This document shows positions 26,981 through 35,678 of a stretch of DNA of 55,662 nt, piece by piece; position 1 is the stretch's first letter; each line of letters starts with the position of its first letter. The position numbers and the translations under genes are program-made. The notes below the pieces were generated by a model that saw nothing but the letters and a program-made list of their open reading frames with translations, was not told the DNA's origin and did not search any database. This DNA is from Trinickia mobilis. Lineage in GTDB: Bacteria > Pseudomonadota > Gammaproteobacteria > Burkholderiales > Burkholderiaceae. The stretch is from assembly GCF_017315705.1 (NCBI RefSeq), contig NZ_JAFLRF010000042.1, positions 1 to 55,662 on the forward strand. The letters are read 5' to 3'.

Positions 26981-28615
26981 ATGCCGATTCACGAATTCTG
27001 CGCGGGCCCTATCAGAAGACGAGTTGCATTCGTTGGTGACGTACCTCCGGAAGCTTTAAAGGCGTTCGGTCGACGAGGCTTCGATTGCTTTGTGCTTAAC
27101 AGCGATCCTATTGGTCGCGCACTGGAGGCCAGTACAGCGGATTGCGTGGTGCTCACACAAATCGCAGGCGAAACGGAACGATTTCAAGTGCGAGAGCAGT
27201 TAGAGCAATTGGCCGACTTGCTCAATCATGACTGCCGATTGTATGTCAGATACACAGAGGCCATCGGCGACAAGGACATCGTGCTCAGAGCCCTGAACAG
27301 TCAGCAGTTGCCACCTTCTGGCTTTGTGGAGACGGATGGGAAGTTCTTCTATGGCGACTGGTTCGAAGGCGTCAATCATCCGGTATTTGCCCCGTTTGTT
27401 CATGTGCTGCCGGACAAAACAGCGTGGGACAACCTAGCGAATCTCGTTGTTCAAAATCCGGCAGGTAAGGCACCCAATCAAGATTTAAAAATTGAAATCT
27501 ACGATGTCAATCACAACGCCATTCACCTGGAGTCGGAAGCAGAGCTTCTCGTCCGGCGAGCATTCTGGAACTGCTCCTCAGTTCGGCTGAATGCCAAGGC
27601 GAACGGACTTTCTGGCGTAGGCGCCTACGACGCATTTGCGCACATGAGCAAGAACGTGGTCGGGGGTGACTGGCCATATCGGTTTTTTGTGAAACTCGGC
27701 AGTCGAGTCAAGGTTAGCCGGGAGTACCACAAGTATCGAACGACCGCGCTTGAGAACGTGCCATATCACTTAGGACCGCGGTTACGGATGGACCGGTGTG
27801 TGCTCGGCCGCTCCCAAGGCCTCATCGTGAGCGACTATGTTTCAGGCGCAGAGGCGTTGCGGGACTGCGCTCGCGAGGGGCGAGGGGTTCCGGCGATTGG
27901 CAACCTCTTCAATTTGACCTTACTTGCGTGGCGAAGAGCCGCACTAGACGCCGAAGTGCCGCTCGCTGAGTACCTAGGCAACCATTTCCCCAAAGCAATC
28001 CCACCGCATCGCGCTGCGCTGATAGAAGCATACGGTGGAACTCACCCACCGGAATATCTGAGGCAGGTCTTTGAATCGCAGATAAGTCAGCCAGTACTAG
28101 TCGGCGTCGTGCATGGTGATCTACATGCAACGAACGTGCTCGTACGCTCGAACGACGCGGTCATTATCGATCTTGAACGCATTCAACTCGGCATGCCGCT
28201 GCTCTATGACGCTGCATCCCTCGAAGGCGGTCTCTTCATTGATGGGTTCATTGGCGACCGACGGACCGGCGCCGCACTGTTGGCTTCGCTGGTCTCGATG
28301 TATTCAGCTAGTGCCTTCTATGGTGACGATCACTTTTGTCTTCCGCAGGACGGCTCCGCTTGGTTCGTTGACAGCGTACGCCAGATTCGAATGCAGGCCC
28401 GGCAAATGGAGCGTTCGCCACGGCAGTATGGATTGACTCTCGCAGCTGTGTTGCTTAAGAAGGCATGCAATCCCGAAGACTTCCGCTCCTCAACCGAGGA
28501 GATGGATGTGAACCCGGCTCCCTTGACACGTGAGGCCGTTCGAGCTCTCGCATACGTGCTCGGAGAAAAAATCCTAATGGCGCTGTCGGCGCCGGAAACC
28601 ACGCCCAGCCTATGA
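26981..28615 (+). CDS. Kinase/phosphotransferase-fold protein of the Ubl operon
   Basis: 544 residues, starting one base after the E1 stop. The C-terminal half has an aminoglycoside-phosphotransferase/protein-kinase-like pattern: candidate ATP-binding Lys238 (YRFFVKLG), catalytic loop HGDLHATN at 378-385 with D380 and N385, and metal-binding D397 in VIIDLERI. From memory this resembles the TCAD9-type domain described in bacterial ternary-complex systems, but I cannot verify that. The N-terminal part (to about 170) looks alpha/beta (RRRVAFVGDVPPEALKAFG) and unrelated to the kinase fold. No known Bil/Ubl role is assigned. It could phosphorylate the Ubl, the target or a small molecule. Confidence 0.7.
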   Translation: MPIHEFCAGPIRRRVAFVGDVPPEALKAFGRRGFDCFVLNSDPIGRALEASTADCVVLTQIAGETERFQVREQLEQLADLLNHDCRLYVRYTEAIGDKDIVLRALNSQQLPPSGFVETDGKFFYGDWFEGVNHPVFAPFVHVLPDKTAWDNLANLVVQNPAGKAPNQDLKIEIYDVNHNAIHLESEAELLVRRAFWNCSSVRLNAKANGLSGVGAYDAFAHMSKNVVGGDWPYRFFVKLGSRVKVSREYHKYRTTALENVPYHLGPRLRMDRCVLGRSQGLIVSDYVSGAEALRDCAREGRGVPAIGNLFNLTLLAWRRAALDAEVPLAEYLGNHFPKAIPPHRAALIEAYGGTHPPEYLRQVFESQISQPVLVGVVHGDLHATNVLVRSNDAVIIDLERIQLGMPLLYDAASLEGGLFIDGFIGDRRTGAALLASLVSMYSASAFYGDDHFCLPQDGSAWFVDSVRQIRMQARQMERSPRQYGLTLAAVLLKKACNPEDFRSSTEEMDVNPAPLTREAVRALAYVLGEKILMALSAPETTPSL

Positions 28616-29139
28616 AGACGCTTCGAATTGCACTCAAAGCTGAACTCACGTCGCGCGCAGGTGCAGACGAATTCTTGAAAGCACCTGGCGATGCCGTCTT
28701 GATTTGCCGTGAGACACCGAGGTGGCTCTTGCTGCAATGCCCTTGCGGCTGTGGCGAACAGATTCCGGTGAACGTTGACAAGCGCGCCGGCAAGGCTTGG
28801 CGCTTCTACTGCGACGCCGACAAGAGCGTTACGTTGTTCCCATCGGTATGGCGTGACACCGGCTGTCAGAGCCACTTCATAATTTGGAGAGACCGCATCT
28901 TGATGTTCGGTCTCGATCGCGTCTCAGGCACCGCTCCTGTAGAAAGCATCGACATCGGATCACTCGCTAAGAGGGTTTTGGACGTTTGGCCGCGCGCTGG
29001 TCTCGTTCCATACGTCGATGTCGCGGATACGCTCAACGAAATTCCGTGGGATGTTCAGGAGGCGTGTCGTGCATTGGTCAAGTCTGGTCGGCTTATCGAA
29101 GGTCTTGGCAAACAGCGGGGAATGTTCCGTCGTTCCTAG
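28612..29139 (+). CDS. DUF6527-like cysteine-rich protein, last gene of the Ubl operon
   Basis: 175 residues, overlapping the kinase-fold gene by ATGA. The N-terminal half carries CPCGC (C43, C45, C47), C67 and C85 in SVWRDTGCQSHFIIWRDRI. That pattern, including the SVW-GC-SHF block, is that of the DUF6527 family associated with bacterial Ubl genes and probably binds a metal. The C-terminal 60 residues (VPYVDVADTLNEIPWDVQEACRALVKSGRLIEG) look like a winged helix, not a standard part of the short family members. The function is unknown; it could be a target adaptor or E3-like factor. Confidence 0.75.
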   Translation: MKTLRIALKAELTSRAGADEFLKAPGDAVLICRETPRWLLLQCPCGCGEQIPVNVDKRAGKAWRFYCDADKSVTLFPSVWRDTGCQSHFIIWRDRILMFGLDRVSGTAPVESIDIGSLAKRVLDVWPRAGLVPYVDVADTLNEIPWDVQEACRALVKSGRLIEGLGKQRGMFRRS

Positions 29140-29427
29140 CAACCCAGCAGTTGGCCTGATGCCGCCTGCGCGCTGGCTCAGGCCGACTTGCCAAACGGCT
29201 ACGCGTGTCGAAGTTGGAAGTGAAAGCTGGAAGCACTCGCTTCCCCGCCCGGCCCGAGTACCACTCTACGAGCTACCGGAAAGCCGACCTTGGCGAAGGA
29301 CAGCTTATGGCCGCCAGTTGTCTCCTCGTCCGTGGTCCGTGTCTGGTAAGAAATCGCAGCATTTTCCGCACCTTTGTGTTGACCAGCGTCGAAATGGATT
29401 CGAGCCCCTCTCGATGATGAACCTCTC
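29140..29427. other. Right arm of the island up to the fdhA break
   Basis: No gene is supported. It contains an inverted repeat GGCCTGA (29153-29159) / TCAGGCC (29178-29184) just after the last island gene, possibly a terminator without a T-run. The rest shows no recognisable protein in any frame. The fdhA homology begins at about 29428. Confidence 0.5.
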
Positions 29428-29886
29428 TTGAAGCAGATTCTCGGCAGGCCCGAGGTGGATTACGCCATGGATTGCGTCGGCTTTGAAGCGCACGGCCACG
29501 GCAGCGGACACACGGAAGAAGCACCCGCGACGGTGCTCAATTCGCTGATGGAAATCACGCGGGCAGCGGGTTCGATCGGCATTCCCGGCCTATACGTGAC
29601 CGACGACCCGGGCGCCGTGGATGCCGCCGGGCGCAACGGCAGCTTGAGCATCCGCTTCGGCCTCGGCTGGGCGAAGTCGCATTCGTTCCATACCGGGCAG
29701 ACACCGGTGATGAAATACAACCGCAATCTGATGCAGGCGATTCTGTGGGACCGGCTGCCGATTGCGAAGATCGTCAACGTGCCGGTGATTTCGCTCGATC
29801 AAGCGCCGGAAGGCTATCGCAAGTTCGATGGCGGCGCGCCGCGGAAGTTTGTGATCGATCCGCATGGGTTGTTGAAGGCGGCTTGA
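29428..29886 (+). pseudogene. fdhA: 5'-truncated glutathione-independent formaldehyde dehydrogenase
   Basis: About 152 C-terminal residues of a zinc-dependent alcohol-dehydrogenase-family enzyme normally near 400 residues. GRPEVDYAMDCVGFEAHGHG, TRAAGSIGIPGLYVTDDPGAVD, GSLSIRFGLGWAKSHSFHTGQTPVMKYN and the normal C terminus (FVIDPHGLL) are intact. The catalytic domain with its zinc ligands is absent, and no N-terminal half is present anywhere in the window. FdhA oxidises formaldehyde released by methyl oxidation, so its loss matters to the surrounding pathway. The break coincides with the island edge. Confidence 0.85.
29637..29666 (+). repeat. Right copy of the 30-base direct repeat (within fdhA)
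   Basis: Identical to 22928-22957. Here it is part of the fdhA reading frame (GSLSIRFGLG). The two copies bracket the whole island. Confidence 0.85.
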
Positions 29887-29983
29887 GCGTGCGGATCGCT
29901 ATCGTATCGATGTGTTGTCGCGATAGGCGTAGATCTGGACTTGGTCCCCGCCGCCGATCCATCGCGGCATTCGGCGACGGCCG

Positions 29984-31048
29984 TCACTGCGCGAGCCGCG
30001 GTGCCATATACGCGCCGTAGGCCGGTCCGACGCCGCCCGCTGCCGTGGTCAGCGTGTAGCCGCCGACGAAATGTCCTTGAATGTATTTCCCACTGCCGCC
30101 GACCGATGCGTCGATGTGAAACGCGGCAAAAGCCACTATCGGAACATACGTCTTGCTGTCGATCTGTGCGGCGACAGGCATGACGACCGTCACATTAGTC
30201 GGCACCGAGCCATAAATGGCGGTTTTTGCACCGGGTTCGATCCAGATGCTGTCGCCTATGCTCAGGGGTGACGGATTGCCGTTCACAATCAGGTTGTCGA
30301 TCGTCGGCACATTGTTCGCGTTTTCGAGAAACGCGGTCCATTGACCGGCATCACACGAGCCGCCATTCATCTGGCCGTTGGTGATACGGAACTCGTAAGG
30401 CTGGCCCGTCGTCGGATCGATCACGGGTTGATTGGTCGTCGCGTCCCAGTATTGATTGAAGACGCACTGAGCCAGGACCACGGGAAACAAGCCGCCCGCA
30501 TCGACCGTGCTCGGCGCCGCGGCCACCGCCACCGCAGTGGCACTGCCCGGCACGCTCAACAGGTTCAGCAGGCTCCCTAGATACAACGCGATCGGGCCTC
30601 CGTTCTGGTTCGTCGCGCGCGTCACGGTGACTTGCACAGCGGGAGCATCGTAGATGCCGGGTGCAATCGTCGTTGCTTCCATACCGGCCGGACTGCCCGT
30701 TAGATTCCAGTAGCCGGCCTGAACCGCACCCGTCGTCAGCGTTTGTCCGTCGGAGCGGTTCAACGTTACGGCGTTGGCCGCTGCCGCCTGGGCCTGGGTC
30801 CAGTTCGAGCCGTTGCCGCCGGCAGTCACCAACTGGGAGGCGCCAGCCAGTGCCGCGCCGTCCGCGTCATTTTGCAGTTCGTTGATTACCACATCCACAC
30901 GGGCGAGGTTGATCGCGAATGCACCGAAGCCCAGCAACGCTATGAGGAACAGCAGAAAGAATAGTGCAACGGAGCCGCGTTGCCGGGACGCGGCGCGAGG
31001 AGCCCGATGTCGCGAAGGGAATGTCCGATAGCGCATCGCCGGCCTCAT
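29984..31048 (-). CDS. tadG: TadG-type pilus protein with Tad domain
   Basis: 354 residues. The N-terminal hydrophobic segment RGSVALFFLLFLIALLGFGAFAINLARV, followed by INELQNDADGAALAGASQLV, is the Tad (TadG-like) domain; the rest is a secreted or periplasmic beta-rich region without an evident von Willebrand factor A motif. The start at 31048 overlaps the tadE stop (ATGA); a second ATG at 31036 is possible. It is the last gene of the Tad operon. Confidence 0.8.
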   Translation of the reverse strand: MRPAMRYRTFPSRHRAPRAASRQRGSVALFFLLFLIALLGFGAFAINLARVDVVINELQNDADGAALAGASQLVTAGGNGSNWTQAQAAAANAVTLNRSDGQTLTTGAVQAGYWNLTGSPAGMEATTIAPGIYDAPAVQVTVTRATNQNGGPIALYLGSLLNLLSVPGSATAVAVAAAPSTVDAGGLFPVVLAQCVFNQYWDATTNQPVIDPTTGQPYEFRITNGQMNGGSCDAGQWTAFLENANNVPTIDNLIVNGNPSPLSIGDSIWIEPGAKTAIYGSVPTNVTVVMPVAAQIDSKTYVPIVAFAAFHIDASVGGSGKYIQGHFVGGYTLTTAAGGVGPAYGAYMAPRLAQ

Positions 31049-31518
31049 TCGTAATTCATTACGGTGACGGCCGTCACCGTAATCGGGCCGGTCAGCGAGC
31101 TGAATATAGAACCCAGCACGAGGCCTTGATACTGATAGATTACGGTGACCTTCAGCGGATTGCCGGGCGACGTACCCACAGGTTGCTTCACGGTTACGGT
31201 CGGTGTCGTCGCGGTGCCTCCCGTGATAAGACTGTTCTGCAAGTAGTTGAGGGCGACGTTGCTGATCTCGGTGGGCGTCAACTGCGGAACCCGCACCACC
31301 ACGCCGGCGCGCGCCGCTTCGCGACTGGCGTTGGTGATGAGCGCCTTGTCGCTTAGCAGGAGGCTCACGTCGATGATGCCGAACAACACAATCAAAAGGA
31401 ACGGGAGCACGAGAACGAACTCGAGCGCGATCGCTCCACGGCTGGCGCGGGGCAGTCCCGCACTGCGCGCCTGCGCACCTCGCGGCGATCGATTCAACAT
31501 GAACGCGCGCCGATTCAT
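31045..31518 (-). CDS. tadE: TadE-family minor pseudopilin
   Basis: 157 residues with RGAIALEFVLVLPFLLIVLFGIIDVSLLL, the prepilin-like TadE motif (G-A-x-A-L-E-F, Glu at +5) processed by the TadV peptidase in this system. It overlaps tadG by ATGA, and its ATG overlaps the tadD stop. Confidence 0.85.
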   Translation of the reverse strand: MNRRAFMLNRSPRGAQARSAGLPRASRGAIALEFVLVLPFLLIVLFGIIDVSLLLSDKALITNASREAARAGVVVRVPQLTPTEISNVALNYLQNSLITGGTATTPTVTVKQPVGTSPGNPLKVTVIYQYQGLVLGSIFSSLTGPITVTAVTVMNYE

Positions 31519-32378
31519 TGCGGCGACGCTTTGGCGCCCGGCGAAACTGCCGGCGTGGCCGTGCCGTCCGCGCGGCCGCCTGCGGCTCGATACTCGTCGA
31601 GCCTGCCGCGCAGGCTCTGATAGAAGCGCAAGTTGTCGTCGACTGACGAAGGAGGCAAGTCGACCAGCAGAATCCTCTTCGCCGCATCCGCATTGCCAAG
31701 CAACCCGTAGGCGAGCGCCAGGTCCTGGCGCGCTTGCGATGGCGCATCGGGCAGGCCGGCAACGTCGAGCAGGACGTTCGCACCTTCACGCGGCTTGTCT
31801 TGAAGGATCAGCGACAGGCCGAGGTTCACGCGCAAGCCTTCTACCTCGGGATGCACGGCAAGCGCCTTGCGATAAACGTCCTGCGCTTCGCTGTGTCGAT
31901 CCTGCAGGTCGAGCACGGTGCCGAGACCCTCGCTGATCACTGGATTGTCAGGCTGCGCCGCGAGCAGGCCGCGATAGAGCGCCGCTGCATCATCGAGGCG
32001 ACGCTGCCGTAACGCGATGCGCGCGAGACCAAGCTGCGCTGCCGGTCGTGCCGCAAGCTGAAGGGCCGCCAGCTGGTATAGCGCGCGGGCGCGCTCCAGG
32101 TCGCCGGTCTCGTATATCGAGTCGGCGAGACCCAGTTGCGCATCGAGCGAGTTCGGGTTGGACTTGAGCGCTTTCTCGAACAGCGTGGCGGCGAGTTCAA
32201 CGTCGCCCGCCTGCAACACACTGTCTGCGAGCCGTTCGTCGCTCGTGCCATCGGTGCCGTGTTGCAACGATACTGGACGGGGGCTGAAACTTCCGCCGCC
32301 GGCACAGCCGGCCAATAGGGCGCAGGCCAGCGGCAACGTAGTCGCAAGGGACCGCAACAACACTGGAAAATGTTTCAT
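31515..32378 (-). CDS. tadD: TadD-like TPR lipoprotein
   Basis: 287 residues. The signal ends in a lipobox LLAGC (Cys25), followed by tetratricopeptide repeats (for example DSVLQAGDVELAATLFEKALKSNPNSLDAQLGLADSIYETGDLERARALYQ). TadD is an outer-membrane lipoprotein needed for Flp pilus assembly. ATGA overlap with tadC. Confidence 0.88.
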   Translation of the reverse strand: MKHFPVLLRSLATTLPLACALLAGCAGGGSFSPRPVSLQHGTDGTSDERLADSVLQAGDVELAATLFEKALKSNPNSLDAQLGLADSIYETGDLERARALYQLAALQLAARPAAQLGLARIALRQRRLDDAAALYRGLLAAQPDNPVISEGLGTVLDLQDRHSEAQDVYRKALAVHPEVEGLRVNLGLSLILQDKPREGANVLLDVAGLPDAPSQARQDLALAYGLLGNADAAKRILLVDLPPSSVDDNLRFYQSLRGRLDEYRAAGGRADGTATPAVSPGAKASPQ

Positions 32379-33325
32379 TTGAATAGGGTCACCAGGCGAA
32401 TCACCGCCGGTCCGGCTGCTATCAGGCCGACCGTCGGCAGAATGAAAAGCATCATCGGCAACGTCATCTTGACCGACAGTTTCGCGGCCTTTTCTTCGAG
32501 CGCCAGCATTTGCGCGGTCCGCTCGGCTCGAGACAGCATGCGAAGCGATTGCGTGATCGGCGTGCCGTATTGTTGCGACTGAACCAGCGTGGTCACGAGC
32601 GCGCGTACCGACGGCAGGCCGATTCGGGCAGCCAGGCGGCGCAGTGCGACCGCGCTGTCACCGCCGATCTGCAACTCGTCGCCGGTGACAGAGAACTCGT
32701 CGGCGAGCGGCGGACAAATCGTTTTCAATTCGCGCGCAACGCGCTTCACGCCTACTACGAGACTGTTGCCGGCATTGGTGCAAATCACCAGCAGGTCGAG
32801 CGCATCGGGCAGGCATGACGCTATTGCTTTTTGACGACGGCTGACCATGGCGCCGAGCGCCAACTCGGGCAGGATCATCCCGACGATGAACGCCCCGCCC
32901 ATCATCAGTGCGCGAAACACGAAGTAGCCGCCGATTCGAGGCACATGAGGGCCGAGCACGATCGCCGCCAGTGCCGGCAATGCGCCGGCCAGCAGCTTGA
33001 GGCCGATCATCACGGAGATCGCCCGGCGCTCACGAAAGCCCGCGCGGACCAGTTGCTCGGCCAACTTGTTGCGCTGAGCCGCATCGCCCAGCGGAACGCT
33101 TTCGCCAAGCGTCGCGAAACGCCTTATGAGCCGTTGCCACATCTCGGTAGCGTGCTCTTCCGCGCCCGGCAGGTGCTGTGTGTCCGCGCCCATCGCCGCG
33201 TGGTACGCCCGCTGTGCGATGCGGCGGCGCGTTCTGCGCGGCCACATCAGCGCGAACAGCAGGCCGCCGCACAGCACGAGCAGCAGCGCCAGTTCGCGAG
33301 CCGTATCGGTTCCAATGAAATTCAT
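32375..33325 (-). CDS. tadC: Tad inner-membrane protein TadC
   Basis: 316 residues with a type II secretion F domain in the C-terminal part (CLPDALDLLVICTNAGNSLVVGVKRVA, LVTTLVQSQQYGTPITQSLRMLSRAERTAQMLALEEKAAKLSVKMTLPMMLFILPTV) and terminal membrane segments. It pairs with TadB as the platform for the TadA ATPase. ATGA overlap with tadB. Confidence 0.9.
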   Translation of the reverse strand: MNFIGTDTARELALLLVLCGGLLFALMWPRRTRRRIAQRAYHAAMGADTQHLPGAEEHATEMWQRLIRRFATLGESVPLGDAAQRNKLAEQLVRAGFRERRAISVMIGLKLLAGALPALAAIVLGPHVPRIGGYFVFRALMMGGAFIVGMILPELALGAMVSRRQKAIASCLPDALDLLVICTNAGNSLVVGVKRVARELKTICPPLADEFSVTGDELQIGGDSAVALRRLAARIGLPSVRALVTTLVQSQQYGTPITQSLRMLSRAERTAQMLALEEKAAKLSVKMTLPMMLFILPTVGLIAAGPAVIRLVTLFK

Positions 33326-34299
33326 CGCGATGTGTCCAGCTTCGAAATTTTTTGAATCATCGAGAGGCCGGCGACGAGAAGCACTGCCGCCAACGTCAGC
33401 ATCTTGTGGCCGGCGCGCGTATGGAACAGCAGGTCCACATAAGGCCGGTTGATCACATAGAGCAGGCCGGTGATCAAGAACGGCACCGCCGCAATGATCT
33501 TGCTTGCGATGCGGCCTTCTGCGGTCAGCGCGCTGGTTTTCAGTCGAATGTCCCTGCGGGAGCGAATAATGCCCGACAGATTCTCAAGGGTTTCTCCGAG
33601 ATTCCCGCCCGTTTCCCGCTGCAACAGCAGGCATACTGCAAAAAAAGAAAAATCGGCGATCTGCAGTCGTTCGGCGGCCTTGTCGAGCACCTCTTTCAGG
33701 TCCGCGCCAAGTTGCAAGCTGTCGCCCATCGTGCGAAAGGTCGAGCGCACCGGTTCCTCCGCCTCGTGCCCAGCCGTGCTGATTGCCTGCACTACCGGTA
33801 TTCCTGCGCGCACGGCCCGGATGATCAGGTCCAGCGTATCCGGAAACACCGTGAGAAACCGCGTGCGAAAGCGCGCGATCAAAAATCGTTGAGTGATCCT
33901 CATCGCCAGGACCGGCGTGCCTCCGTAGACGAACGGAGCGGACCATCCCGGAAGCGGTGAAAGGCGCACGATGATAAACGCTATCGCCGCGCCGACGATG
34001 CCACTGGCGAATACGAGGCGGATGCCGCCCGCACCGCTCACGGCTCGCAAGCGCCGCACGCGTTGCTGGAACCACGCTTCGATCGCTCCATAGTCCTTTG
34101 GCCGCTCGAAGAGTTCTCCACTTGTGTCCCGCGCCGCGGGTTGCTGACTTGCGACGCGCAACTGCTGAATCTGGCTCAGCCGCGCCCGGATGCGAGGCTT
34201 TGGCCGGCGACGAGCCATCTCGCGCAACGACGACACGATCATTCCGGCCAGTACGATGGCGAAAAACGCACCCGCTGCCACGATGTCCGCTGGAGTCAT
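33322..34299 (-). CDS. tadB: Tad inner-membrane protein TadB
   Basis: 325 residues with an N-terminal membrane segment, two central ones, a T2SS F domain (FPDTLDLIIRAVRAGIPVVQAISTAGHEAEEPVRSTFRTM, LLQRETGGNLGETLENLSGIIRSRRDIRLKTSALTAEGRI) and a C-terminal segment. It overlaps tadA by ATGA. Confidence 0.9.
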   Translation of the reverse strand: MTPADIVAAGAFFAIVLAGMIVSSLREMARRRPKPRIRARLSQIQQLRVASQQPAARDTSGELFERPKDYGAIEAWFQQRVRRLRAVSGAGGIRLVFASGIVGAAIAFIIVRLSPLPGWSAPFVYGGTPVLAMRITQRFLIARFRTRFLTVFPDTLDLIIRAVRAGIPVVQAISTAGHEAEEPVRSTFRTMGDSLQLGADLKEVLDKAAERLQIADFSFFAVCLLLQRETGGNLGETLENLSGIIRSRRDIRLKTSALTAEGRIASKIIAAVPFLITGLLYVINRPYVDLLFHTRAGHKMLTLAAVLLVAGLSMIQKISKLDTSR

Positions 34300-35678
34300 G
34301 TGCGCATCGCCTCCATGAGCGTCGTTTCAAGGCCATAGTAGGCGGCGCGTGCCGCGAACACGGGACGCAACGACGACGACTCGAACGCGCCTTTGACGTC
34401 TTCCTGATAGGCGCTGGCGTCGTAACGGAAGGCGAAAAGATCCTGCGTGATGATCACGTCGCCCTCCATTCCAGCAAGCTCGGTTACGCGCGTGACGCGC
34501 CGCACGCCGTCGCGCATGCGTTCGATTTGCAGAATCAGGTGCACGGCGCTGGCGATCTGCCGTCGGATCGCCGTGAGCGGCAGATTGCCGTTTGCCATCA
34601 TCACCATGCTTTCGAGTCGCGTGATGGCATCGCGCGGCGTGTTGGCGTGTATTGTCGTCATCGACCCGTCGTGGCCCGTGTTCATCGCCTGCAGTACGTC
34701 GAATGCTTCGGGGCCACGCGTTTCACCGAGGATGATGCGGTCCGGCCGCATCCGCAGTGCGTTACGCACCAAGTCGCGCTGGGATACCGCGCCGAGTCCT
34801 TCGCTGTTCTCGGGACGCGTTTCAAGGCTGACCACGTGCGGCTGTTGCAGTTGCAGTTCCGCGGCGTCCTCGATGGTCACGATACGTTCGTGTTCGTCGA
34901 TGTGGTGCGACAGTGCGTTGAGCAAGGTGGTCTTGCCCGAGCCTGTGCCGCCGGAGATGATGATGTTGAGGCGGCAGGCGCTGGCGATCTTGAGCACCCG
35001 CACCATCTCGGGCGAGATATTGGCTTGCTGGGCCATGCGCGCAAGCGTGATATTGCGCTTGGAAAACTTCCGGATCGAAATCGACGCGCCTCGCAGCGCA
35101 ATCGGCGGCAACACCACGTTGACGCGGCTACCGTCGGCAAGTCGCGCGTCGACCATCGGGCTGCTCTCGTCGACGCGTCGGCCGACCGCAGCGGCGATAC
35201 GCTGTGCCACGTTGACCACATGTGCGTTGTCGCGGAATTTCAGCGGCGTGAGTTCGAGTCGGCCGTGCCGCTCCGCGTAGACCTGATCCGGGCCGTTGAC
35301 CAGTATGTCCGTCACGGTCTCGTCAGCCAGAAGCGGTTCGATCGGCCCGACACCGAACATGTCATTGAGTATTTCGCTGACGATCAGTGCCTGCTCCGCA
35401 GCAGTGACGTTCAGTTGCTCTCGCGCCGCTACGTCGACGGCGATCTCCTCAATGCCGGCGCGCACCTGCTCGCGTGTCTTCATCAGCGCCGCAGACATGT
35501 TCATCGAGGCAAACACCACGGCTCGGATCTTCTTGAAGTTGTCCGAGCGAATCAGCGCCTCGTGACCGTCCGTCGGCATGCGCGGATGCGCGGGCGGAGC
35601 GGCCGCCGGTTGCTCGGCGCGCACGTGTGCGTCGGCGGGCAACGAATCCGTCGGCATGTGCTTTTTTGCGCCAAACAT
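34296..35678 (-). CDS. tadA: Tad secretion ATPase TadA (CpaF)
   Basis: 460-residue type II/IV secretion ATPase powering Flp pilus assembly. Walker A GGTGSGKTT lies near residues 240-248, the Asp box with DRIILGETRGPEAFDVLQAMNTGHDGS, and TTIHANTPRDAITRLE (His box). The start at 35678 shares its A with the tadZ stop (TAATG). A longer start is open but lies inside tadZ. Confidence 0.92.
   Translation of the reverse strand: MFGAKKHMPTDSLPADAHVRAEQPAAAPPAHPRMPTDGHEALIRSDNFKKIRAVVFASMNMSAALMKTREQVRAGIEEIAVDVAAREQLNVTAAEQALIVSEILNDMFGVGPIEPLLADETVTDILVNGPDQVYAERHGRLELTPLKFRDNAHVVNVAQRIAAAVGRRVDESSPMVDARLADGSRVNVVLPPIALRGASISIRKFSKRNITLARMAQQANISPEMVRVLKIASACRLNIIISGGTGSGKTTLLNALSHHIDEHERIVTIEDAAELQLQQPHVVSLETRPENSEGLGAVSQRDLVRNALRMRPDRIILGETRGPEAFDVLQAMNTGHDGSMTTIHANTPRDAITRLESMVMMANGNLPLTAIRRQIASAVHLILQIERMRDGVRRVTRVTELAGMEGDVIITQDLFAFRYDASAYQEDVKGAFESSSLRPVFAARAAYYGLETTLMEAMRT

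Noticed and set aside
29195-29417. Possible small gene after the DUF6527-like gene
   Set aside because: The frame (SKLEVKAGSTRFPARPEYHS ...) has no ribosome-binding site and no recognisable features; treated as junction DNA.
31049-31789. Upstream extension of the TadG frame
   Set aside because: It overlaps tadE and tadD; the Tad domain begins just after 31048, which has an ATGA link to tadE.
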